A stretch of DNA of 14,520 nucleotides, taken from the NCBI GenBank assembly GCA_902782965.1, contig CACZPG010000195.1, positions 1-14,520 of the forward strand. The letters are read 5' to 3'. The notes beneath the pieces are model-generated. The model was given only the letters and a program-made list of their open reading frames with translations, was not told where the DNA came from and did not search any database. Shown piece after piece: positions 6,289-14,100 of this stretch; position 1 is the first letter of the stretch, and every line of letters starts with the position of its first letter. Position numbers and translations under genes: made by a program. The DNA comes from an uncultured Lachnospiraceae bacterium. GTDB taxonomy: Bacteria > Bacillota > Clostridia > Lachnospirales > Lachnospiraceae.

Positions 6289-7377
6289 TTAACTATTGAA
6301 TTTCTCCTGCTGACCACTGATCAGAGCTTCATCATCGAAATAATTGATTCTCATAGCAGCCTTAACCTCAGCCAGTGTCTGTGCTGCCTCAGCCTGAGCA
6401 ACCTCAGTACCCTTTCTCAGTATATCATATACAGCAGGGATATCCTTCTCATATTCTTTACGTCTAGCCCTGATTGGAGCCAGTTCTTTATTCAGAACTT
6501 TCTGAAGGAATTTCTTACATTTAACATCACCCAGTCCACCTCGTCTGTAATGATCCTTCATTTCATCAAGGTTCTTGTAATCAGGAAGAAATTCTGCGAA
6601 ATCCTCATCCTTAGCAAATGCATCAAGGTAAGTAAATACCGCATTACCTTCAACCTTTCCCGGATCATTAATCTGAAGATGATCAGGATCGGTAAACATA
6701 GTCATAACCTTCTTATTAAGCTCCTCTTCGGAATCAGATAGATAAATACAATTTCCAAGAGACTTGCTCATCTTTGCTTTTCCATCAGTTCCCGGAAGAC
6801 GTGAACAGGTTGAATTCTCCGGAATAAGAGCATCCGGTTCAACAAGTACTTCACAATTATATGTAGAATTAAACTTTCTGACAATTTCTCTAGCCTGTTC
6901 AAGCATCGGAAGCTGATCCTCTCCAACAGGAACTGTAGTAGCTTTAAATGCTGTAATATCCGAAGCCTGGCTTATAGGATATGTGAAAAATCCTACCGGT
7001 ATACTGGTTTCAAAATTCCTCAGCTGAATCTCAGACTTAACAGTCGGATTACGTTCAAGTCTCGATACAGTAACAAGATTTGCATAATAGAATGTAAGCT
7101 CTGTAAGTTCTGTAACTGCCGACTGAATAAACAGATTTGATTTTGCAGGATCGAGTCCAACTGACAAATAATCAAGTGCAACCTCAATAATATTGTCACG
7201 GATTTTGTCGGGGTTATCAAAATTATCCGTGAGGGCCTGCGCATCGGCTATCATGATAAATATCTTGTCGAATTCACCTGAATTCTGAAGTTCAACTCTT
7301 CTTTTCAAAGAGCCAACATAGTGGCCAAGGTGAAGTCGACCCGTTGGTCTGTCTCCTGTTAGTATAATCTTGCTCAT
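6289..7377 (-). CDS. trpS: Tryptophan--tRNA ligase
   Basis: Charges tRNA-Trp with tryptophan in the cytoplasm (class I synthetase, dimer). Class I signatures are present: the HIGH equivalent HLGH (His16-His19) in TGRLHLGHYVG and KMSKS (202-206) in GKAKMSKSLGN. TYPISQASDITAFKA (132-146) and VGEDQ (151-155) match the tryptophan/AMP pocket region of bacterial TrpRS. At 362 residues it is somewhat longer than the usual 330-340 owing to a longer C-terminal half, a size also met in clostridial enzymes. The start has AGGAGA 8 nt upstream. A 124-nt structured leader separates it from the DegV gene. No T-box is visible, so tryptophan-dependent control of that type is not supported. Confidence 0.98.
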   Translation of the reverse strand: MSKIILTGDRPTGRLHLGHYVGSLKRRVELQNSGEFDKIFIMIADAQALTDNFDNPDKIRDNIIEVALDYLSVGLDPAKSNLFIQSAVTELTELTFYYANLVTVSRLERNPTVKSEIQLRNFETSIPVGFFTYPISQASDITAFKATTVPVGEDQLPMLEQAREIVRKFNSTYNCEVLVEPDALIPENSTCSRLPGTDGKAKMSKSLGNCIYLSDSEEELNKKVMTMFTDPDHLQINDPGKVEGNAVFTYLDAFAKDEDFAEFLPDYKNLDEMKDHYRRGGLGDVKCKKFLQKVLNKELAPIRARRKEYEKDIPAVYDILRKGTEVAQAEAAQTLAEVKAAMRINYFDDEALISGQQEKFNS

Positions 7378-7412
7378 AATTTTTCTCTCCTATGTCTTGA
7401 AAAATACTTAAC

Positions 7413-7486
7413 GCAGCCTGCTTATACTTGCTTTCCAGCAAGCATAACTCCGCTGCTTGTAACAGCACGATTGCTTCGCAATCGTG
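7413..7486 (-). other. Structured leader between DegV gene and trpS
   Basis: On the minus strand a 9-bp hairpin CACGATTGC (GAA loop) GCAATCGTG (7466-7486) is followed by a second helix, AGCAAG/CTTGCT (7427-7442, loop of 4), enclosed by a longer-range GCAGC/GCTGC pair (7413-7417 with 7452-7456). No U-run follows the first hairpin, so it is not a classical terminator. It could protect the 3' end of the DegV message after processing, or fold as a trpS leader. Confidence 0.5.
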
Positions 7487-7507
7487 GTCTTAATTGTGGT
7501 CTTAATA
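7484..7507. repeat. 12-bp tandem duplication across the DegV stop codon
   Basis: GTGGTCTTAAT is repeated head to tail at 7484-7495 and 7496-7507 (plus strand, last base differing). The right copy contains the DegV stop (7502-7504) and the final Tyr codon; the left copy lies just downstream of the gene and touches the trpS-leader hairpin. It looks like a recent slippage duplication. Confidence 0.75.
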
Positions 7508-8386
7508 GTCTCTCTTCTTGCCCTGGAAGAAAAGGGCTACAGTTCCAGGACCGGTATGGCTGGCAATAGTACAGCCGATGTCAAATCTATGAATCTTTCC
7601 CTTAAGCTGCGGGAAAGTTTCTTCAATATGTGAAATAACCTGTTTACCAAGCTCCTCATCAGAATCCGAAAGGAATACTTTACCTGAATAATTCAAGCCG
7701 TCATCACATTCTTCAATCATCTTCTCAACTATTCTCTTAACAACCTTCTTCTTGGTTCTTATCTTCTCTCTAGGAATCAGACGTCCCTCAAAGTCAACAT
7801 TAAGCAGCGGGCAGATATTAAGGACCTGTCCTATTGTACCAGCTGTTTTAGATACTCTGCCTCCTTTGATATAAAACGTCAGGTCAGTGGAGAAGAACCA
7901 GTGAATAACATTCAGTCTGTTCTCCTCAATCCACTTAGCAAGTTCCTCTGCAGATAATCCCTCATCTCTTTTATCCGCAGCAAGATCCATCAGAAGACCA
8001 TATCCTGATGAAGCAGCAAGTGAATCTATAGTATATATCTTTCTGTCAGGATACTGATTCATAAGATCCTTCGCAGCGATACACGCACTTTGATAGGTTC
8101 CTGATATTCCGGTTGAAAGGGATACATGAACTATATCTTTGCCCTGTGCAAGAATAGATTTGAAATAATCAATATACTCACCTGTACTTACCTGAGATGT
8201 CTTAGCATCCGCTCCATTCTGCATTTTAAGTATAAGTTCTTTAGGAGAGAAGGATTTCCCCATATCATCCTTATACTGTTTTCCATCCAGAGATACATTG
8301 AAACATACATAGCTTATGTCTCTCTTCTCCATCCACTCCGGAGTAAGATCACAAGGTGCACACGCACTCAGAATATAATCTCCCAT
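7502..8386 (-). CDS. DegV-family fatty-acid-binding protein
   Basis: A 294-residue cytoplasmic protein of the DegV fold. In Firmicutes these bind a fatty acid and, as FakB, present it to the kinase FakA for entry into phospholipid synthesis. Family marks: KTSQVSTGEY (62-71) and SLSTGISGTYQSA (89-101), whose Thr/Ser residues hold the carboxylate in known structures, and the C-terminal SHTGPGTVALFF (276-287). The N-terminus reads ILSACAPCDLT where many members have TDS(T)ADL; this variant lacks the Asp. No FakA (DAK-like) gene is in the window, so the partner must be encoded elsewhere. The start has AAAGGAAG upstream. It lies 75 nt after the diguanylate cyclase gene and before trpS, possibly in one transcript. 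Confidence 0.95.
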   Translation of the reverse strand: MGDYILSACAPCDLTPEWMEKRDISYVCFNVSLDGKQYKDDMGKSFSPKELILKMQNGADAKTSQVSTGEYIDYFKSILAQGKDIVHVSLSTGISGTYQSACIAAKDLMNQYPDRKIYTIDSLAASSGYGLLMDLAADKRDEGLSAEELAKWIEENRLNVIHWFFSTDLTFYIKGGRVSKTAGTIGQVLNICPLLNVDFEGRLIPREKIRTKKKVVKRIVEKMIEECDDGLNYSGKVFLSDSDEELGKQVISHIEETFPQLKGKIHRFDIGCTIASHTGPGTVALFFQGKKRDY

Positions 8387-8398
8387 TTTACTTCCTTT

Positions 8399-8426
8399 CT
8401 TATAATGAAACTCTTATAATGAAACA
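8399..8426. repeat. 14-bp tandem duplication upstream of DegV start
   Basis: CTTATAATGAAAC is present at 8399-8411 and 8413-8425, directly in tandem. On the minus strand each copy offers a TTATAAG, so the duplication doubles a possible -10 element close to the DegV ribosome site. A matching -35 at good spacing is not clear, so promoter activity is only a possibility. Confidence 0.65.
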
Positions 8427-8461
8427 TATATCAAATGAATCAAAAACTTACGCTCCTTGAA

Positions 8462-10012
8462 TCATTCTGATGCCTTTAACGCTTTCTTATTTTTATACAT
8501 TTCAAAATCAGCCTTCTCAAATACATTTTCAACTGACTGATCTACACTCGGATCAAATACATGCATTCCGCTTGCAATTATAACTCCGCCATCATCCCGG
8601 TTATATTCAATCTGTTCCCGAAGCTGGGCCAGAAGAATATCACGACTATCATAGTCTTCTCCCTGAAGAACTATAGTGAATTCATCACCACCTATACGAT
8701 AAACCGGACTATGTTTATATGTATGACATATAATCCTGCAGGCTGCTCTGATATAATCATCTCCTGATGAATGTCCTCGTGTATCATTTACACGCTTAAG
8801 GTTATTAAGATCACACACAACGATAGCAAATGAAGGTTTGTCTTCACCCTCTATCTTCGAATTCATCTTCTTTTCAAAAATATTATAAGCAAGCTTATTC
8901 TTAACACCTGTAAGTCCATCTCTGTTAGCCATGTCCATAGCATTGTCAAGTTTCTGTCTGTACTCTTCTTCCTTCTGAACCGTTTCATTGACATTGGCAA
9001 CACCAATAACGATATGTCTGTCATCATCCTTCGGACGAACTGCACTCAATTTGACATACTCCGGTTTGCCATTAAGCATAAGCCTGTATGTTATGGAAAA
9101 CATATCCTGCTTATTAATAGCTTCAATAAAATTATCCTGACGCATAGTCTCTGCCATCATCGGATAATCCTCAGGATATATATCCTTCTTCATATTCTCC
9201 TGTGTTTCACCGAAGAAATCCTTGCCCTTGGAACCTATCTCAAGTTTGCTATATTCATAGCTGGAACTATATTCAGCATATTCTCCTGTAATAATATCAA
9301 CATAATACAGGACCTCATATCTGGACGCGAGCGCAAGGGCTATCTTACTATAGGTAACACCTTCTTCAACAGCATTCTGTGTCTCCATCTCCGCCCTTAC
9401 ACGAGCATCAACATTCTTAACTCCTACGACGATATATTTATCATCTTCACCACTGCCCTTGGTCACCTTAAGACTGTAATAATATGGTTTTCCTTCCTTA
9501 AGAAGTCTGTAATCAAGATTAATGATCTCACTGTTTTCAAAAGCCTTATAAAGGTTCTCTTTATTAAATACTTTCTGAAAACGAGCCATATCCTCTTCAT
9601 ATATCATCACCCGGGAATTCTTTTTAGTATCAAGAAAGAAATCCTCACCTGAAGAAAGAATACGAAGTCCTTCATCCTCACTACTTACATTTCCATATTC
9701 AATATAGCTGTCATTCTCTGTATTGATATAGTATACGCTCTCATAATCAGCCGCCAGAGAGAAGGCTATTCTTGAAAATGTAAGCTTCTGTTCTGTCTCT
9801 CTTCTTCCCTTCTGAAATTCCCTGTCAAATATATACGCAAGACCTATCAACGTGATTGCAAATAATATATATGACGTCATCCTGAGAGGCGTTTCGACCT
9901 TCTCCATTCCCATGGAATGCAGAATCCACGATAGCGACTGCAGAAACATACAGACAACAAGAAGCATTATCGATATGATCATATAGAATCTGTTTGAGCG
10001 AAATTTACTCAT
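8462..10012 (-). CDS. Membrane-bound diguanylate cyclase with two tandem PAS-like domains
   Basis: Makes cyclic di-GMP from two GTP. The 516-residue chain has two membrane helices (about 8-31 and 43-62) with a short external hairpin, then two homologous PAS-like sensor domains (about 79-205 and 221-345), a short coiled linker (345-362) and a GGDEF domain (363-516). The repeats align throughout: FSRIAFSLAADYESVYYINT with YSKIALALASRYEVLYYVDI, DYRLLKEGKPYYYSL with TYRLMLNGKPEYVKL, IVVGVKNV with IVIGVANV. The catalytic loop is intact GGDEF (441-445), Asp401 in VVCDLNNLK is the metal ligand, and NDTRGHSSGDD matches the substrate loop. The inhibitory RxxD before GGDEF is absent (KHSPVYRI there), so product inhibition of the usual kind is unlikely. 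The start has AGGGGAAG upstream, and a near-consensus promoter lies at 10057-10084. The bound signal of the PAS domains is unknown. Confidence 0.95.
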   Translation of the reverse strand: MSKFRSNRFYMIISIMLLVVCMFLQSLSWILHSMGMEKVETPLRMTSYILFAITLIGLAYIFDREFQKGRRETEQKLTFSRIAFSLAADYESVYYINTENDSYIEYGNVSSEDEGLRILSSGEDFFLDTKKNSRVMIYEEDMARFQKVFNKENLYKAFENSEIINLDYRLLKEGKPYYYSLKVTKGSGEDDKYIVVGVKNVDARVRAEMETQNAVEEGVTYSKIALALASRYEVLYYVDIITGEYAEYSSSYEYSKLEIGSKGKDFFGETQENMKKDIYPEDYPMMAETMRQDNFIEAINKQDMFSITYRLMLNGKPEYVKLSAVRPKDDDRHIVIGVANVNETVQKEEEYRQKLDNAMDMANRDGLTGVKNKLAYNIFEKKMNSKIEGEDKPSFAIVVCDLNNLKRVNDTRGHSSGDDYIRAACRIICHTYKHSPVYRIGGDEFTIVLQGEDYDSRDILLAQLREQIEYNRDDGGVIIASGMHVFDPSVDQSVENVFEKADFEMYKNKKALKASE

Positions 10013-10056
10013 AGCAAAATTCTTCCCCTGATTAAATATTTAAAACCTATCATTTT

Positions 10057-10084
10057 ATTATAACAATTCTGATGATAATGTCAA
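10057..10084 (-). promoter_or_regulatory. Near-consensus sigma-A promoter of the diguanylate cyclase gene
   Basis: On the minus strand TTGACA (10079-10084), 16 bases, TATAAT (10057-10062): both hexamers match consensus. The start would fall near 10050, leaving a leader of about 38 nt. A second TTGACA lies 10 bases upstream (10089-10094) as a tandem repeat of the same sequence and overlaps the stop codon of the methyltransferase gene. This marks the start of a DGC-DegV-trpS transcription unit, with possible read-through from the gene upstream. Confidence 0.85.
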
Positions 10085-10090
10085 ATAATG

Positions 10091-11056
10091 TCAATTATCC
10101 GTTAACCGTACTTCTTTCTTGGTAAGCTCCCAGAATATAACAGCACTTGCTGCGGCAACATTTAGAGAATCCACACCATTCGTCATAGGGATTTTAACAA
10201 CATAATCACTTGATTCGATAACGTCGTCCGAAAGGCCGAAGCCTTCATTTCCCAGAATGATAGCAAGACGTTCCTCCTGCTTTAACCGCAAATCTTCTAT
10301 TCCTATAGAGTTATCTGTCAGAGCCATGGCGGCAGTTTTAAATCCAAGCTGATGAAGGGCATCTATATAACTCAATGAATCATTCAACAGAAACTTATTC
10401 TTCTTTCTGTTCAGCTTAGTCCATGGAATTTGAAATACTGTTCCGACGCTGACTCTGGAAGCCCTTCTGTAAAGGGGATCACTAGATGAGTCTGTAAGGA
10501 TTACAGCTTCAACACCCAGGGCGGCTGCAGATCTGAACATTGCACCAACATTTGTAGGATTCTCTACACCATCAAATACGGCAATCCTATGGCAGTTCTT
10601 CACAATCTTCTCAAGCGGCGACAACTCTATACGCTTCATTAACGCAAGAACACCACGGGTAATATTCACACCGGTCATTCCTGCTATGGTGTCATAATCT
10701 CCAACATAGACCGGGACACAATGGTTCAAAGAATTATGTAAACCAATATCATTCTCATCCGTTGACTTATTATTCTCATCCGATAATTTATAATCTCCAT
10801 CCAGTGATTTGTAATTATCCTCTATAATATCAGCGAATTTCTTACACATATCCTTCGCTACCGTATCAAGCATAACAAAGGACTGAGGCTCATATCCGGA
10901 CATAAGAGCCCTTTCAATAACCATTGGACTTTCAACAACAAAAAGACCTGGCTCCGGCTCATAATAATGCCGAAGCTGGGTCTCATTTAAGCTGAAATAC
11001 AATTCCAGTTCAGAACACTCTTCTGTTTCACTAATCTTTATAAATTCAAATTCCAT
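10091..11056 (-). CDS. SpoU/TrmH-family RNA 2'-O-methyltransferase
   Basis: A SAM-dependent ribose methyltransferase acting on rRNA or tRNA; the exact target nucleotide cannot be told. The 321-residue protein has the three SPOUT motifs: ENPTNVGAMFRSAAALG (165-181, catalytic Arg175), LAIILGNEGFGLS (264-276) and IPMTNGVDSLNVAAASAVIFWEL (289-311), which form the trefoil knot around SAM. The N-terminal part (about 1-140) is the substrate-binding region, of the kind that begins with a sugar-phosphate-like FVVESPMVIERAL. It is interrupted at 82-102 by three seven-residue repeats encoded by a 21-bp minisatellite. An in-frame TAA precedes the ATG directly and the start region matches the family, so the start is secure although its ribosome site is weak. 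The gene lies about 100 nt downstream of the YfhO-type gene. Confidence 0.94.
   Translation of the reverse strand: MEFEFIKISETEECSELELYFSLNETQLRHYYEPEPGLFVVESPMVIERALMSGYEPQSFVMLDTVAKDMCKKFADIIEDNYKSLDGDYKLSDENNKSTDENDIGLHNSLNHCVPVYVGDYDTIAGMTGVNITRGVLALMKRIELSPLEKIVKNCHRIAVFDGVENPTNVGAMFRSAAALGVEAVILTDSSSDPLYRRASRVSVGTVFQIPWTKLNRKKNKFLLNDSLSYIDALHQLGFKTAAMALTDNSIGIEDLRLKQEERLAIILGNEGFGLSDDVIESSDYVVKIPMTNGVDSLNVAAASAVIFWELTKKEVRLTDN
10751..10813. repeat. 21-bp in-frame minisatellite (3 copies) in the methyltransferase gene
   Basis: Three head-to-tail 21-bp units at 10751-10771, 10772-10792 and 10793-10813, starting ATTCTCATCC, ATTCTCATCC and ATCTCCATCC. They encode YKSLDGD, YKLSDEN and NKSTDEN. 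The unit is a multiple of three, so copy-number changes keep the frame. The insert falls in a surface linker of the N-terminal domain, not in a SPOUT motif. Confidence 0.85.
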
Positions 11057-11157
11057 TTAACTCAACTACTTATAATCTTTATTATATTTTCTCCAGATAT
11101 TTTGATTGTTATATTCCTTGTTCTATTCCGTCGTCAAACGCCTGATCAACTCCTTCT

Positions 11158-14100
11158 TCACTCCTTAACACTTTTCTTAGATATAACTATCATCGCACCC
11201 ATAAATATCACGAATGACACCAGCGAAATAATACAATATGGCAGCACTGAATCCTGAACATACTTCACTTTCACTTCATGCTTACCGGCTGGCACAACAA
11301 TCGTCAGTCCACCGGCACTATCATCAAATCCGGTGTCAATTCCATCAATGGATACCTTCCAATTATCATATGCAGGAATTGGAAGCATCAGCTTACTATC
11401 TTCAGAAATATCATAATGAGCAATAATTTCGTTCTTATCTCTGTCATAATGATAATCAGTCAGAGAATGCTTCATAATATATTCTGAAAGAAGTGCTAAT
11501 GTATCTTCATTTAGAATAGCTTCTCCAATCAATTTTTTCTCTTCATCAGTCAATTGAACTGTATATACCAATCCATAGGAATATTCACTATCAGAATCAG
11601 CATACCCAAAATACCTTATAACATCCTTATCACACCCATAAACATCACCCACAGTACCTTGCGGCACATTAGACATTACCATAAGTCCATTAGTGGCCTC
11701 CTCGAGTTCAACACCATTTTCAATCTCATTATAAAGCTTACCCCCTACTAATAATTCACTTATCCTGTTCTGATAGCTAAATGCATTCTCATTATCAGCA
11801 TTATCAGGTGCAAAGTCCACAGGGAGAATCACTCCCGCTTTTACAGCATAAGGATCCTTGTAAAGCTTTACATTTTCATTATCATCAAGTTCATCAAAAT
11901 AATCAGGTACAGAAGCCGCATCTCCTTTACCTTCAGATACGTAATGCTCAACATTCAGAAACAGATTAGATAAGGGATTGCCTACACCATAACCAATATA
12001 ATTAGTATGATAATTGTTATTATAAAACGATGCCAAAACGCTCTGTTCTTTCTTAAGTATAGAAGCCAGGATACTGACTGAATTAGTTCCTGTTATCTTA
12101 CTGGAATTATAATTATCAATATTCAGTATTTCAGTTCTCGTGAAGATATCATCTTTATCATTATATCCTGCAGAGTACTCCTTCACCATGGCAATTGTAT
12201 TATCAGATACAACTTTTGCATCCAGACGATAATTAATCGCGTTACAACAGGATATTAATAATTCTATTACGAGCACAGCAAGCATCGCTCTGGTATATTT
12301 GTAATACTGTTTCGTTTTATAACCCAATAATACAATAAACAAATATATGATCACAAAGATAGCAGTTTTCATGCAACTCATTGCATTATAGTCATTAATA
12401 TAGAACAGACCGGCCAGGAATACCCCTGAAAAAATACTGAATATTAAAACACCCTTGCTTTCAAAAATATCTTTGAAATTAAGTATCACATCATAAAAGA
12501 TAACCAGAAGCAGGAAAATATAGAAGCATGCAAATCTGTTAGGAACTAATGTCTGAAAATGAAATCCATGAAAAACATAATTCAGCAGCTGATTTCCAAA
12601 TGCAAAATAAAGAATTACAACATAAACATATCTTTTTATCCTGGTTCTAAGAGGTATACTGCCAATGATCAAGATTAATGGAGCAATTGTGAAAACAACC
12701 ATTCCGCAATAAGCATTTGCACGAGACCACTCATCAGATACAATTACCGGATCATAGGTCATATCTACATCTTTGATGGATTCCAAAATTGAATGTGAGA
12801 AATAATTAATAACTGCCGCTGCATTATTATCACTATCAATATAACCACTGTCACGAGTATTCAGATAAAACGGAATTAATGCAAAACCCGAAATACATGC
12901 TGATGAAACAGAACAAAGTGCAAACCTTATTCCGGATTTTATAAATGTCTTTATATCCTTAAAATCTAATGTCAGAAAATACAGAGCCAGCAATTCACAT
13001 AGAATAAATGCATAATATGTTGATGACAACATAAAAAACGAAAGCAACAGCGTATACAGGACGTATTTCTTCTCGTATACCAATCTTTCCAATGCCAATA
13101 CGATAATCGGAATAATATATGCAAACTCCAAAAATTCAGAAAAAGAATAATAAACCATTACAAAAGAAGATAAACTATAAGCTAAAGAGATAGGTATCAG
13201 CTTAAGCTCAGTTTTTTTCATTCTCTTGCCACGAGGTCTATTTACCAGATATAGAATTATAGAAGGTCCCACCAGAAGATAATTCAACATATAATATATG
13301 TTAAATATCAATAAACTATTTCCCTCATTCATAAAGAACAGTATCCAGCGCAAAGGATTAATGAATAGTAATATTGCCGAAACAACGTTTATATTATCCC
13401 AGCCGGCACCCAGTGAATAATCCGGAACCGAAAATGTATGATTCTTAAAATCAGATACAATCCCATCCAAAATCGGGTAAGTAATTACATATCCATCCGA
13501 ATCAACATAGGATTCTTCACCAAAAGGAATACAATGTAAATATACAAGCGAAGAAATCAGTATTAATAAATTAATACCAATTACATAAATAAATATTCTA
13601 TTATCATAAAGAAAATCAGTTATTCTGTTCTTTTCCAGAGCCGAAAGTTTATCCTTTTTCTCAAGTGCCTTTCCAGCTAGTAATATGAACAACAGAATCA
13701 CTAAAGAAATAGCAGAATACTTTATCCCTCTATACAGCCATATAGGTTTATAAATAAACGTGTCAGCATGAGAATCATCTGCATAAGCTACCCTTGTATC
13801 AAAGAAAGAATAGCTTCCAAAAGCTGAGTCACCATTATCATCAACAAACACCTGGGAAATATCATAAGGTATAAGAACACAATTACCGGTTTCCGAAGAA
13901 TTAATTTCGAATTTATCATCAGAAACGTTGATTTCTATTTTCTTATCCTGAAATGTATTATAAAAATTATTAAACTGCTCTCTATCAAAACATACAGATT
14001 CACGCTTATTTAAGTAATATCTCAGTATACTATTAGGGCAGTCATACTTGACGCTTATCCTCTCCCTCTTAGATAACTCACCTAAATGAATTATATCCTT

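Noticed and set aside
7466..7486. Rho-independent terminator after the DegV gene
   Set aside because: The 9-bp stem is strong, but on the minus strand it is followed by CTGTTACAAG rather than a T-run.
7378..7501. T-box riboswitch or Trp leader peptide before trpS
   Set aside because: No T-box consensus or terminator/antiterminator pair is visible, and the only short leader frame (MLAGKQV) holds no tryptophan.
9014..9652. 212-codon open frame on the plus strand
   Set aside because: It lies wholly opposite the well-supported diguanylate cyclase gene, has no ribosome-binding site and no family features; it is an antisense shadow.
11123..11161. 12-residue frame starting at a GTG that overlaps the YfhO-type stop codon (VKKELIRRLTTE)
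   Set aside because: Too short, no supporting homology, and the overlap may be chance; a gene remnant cannot be shown.
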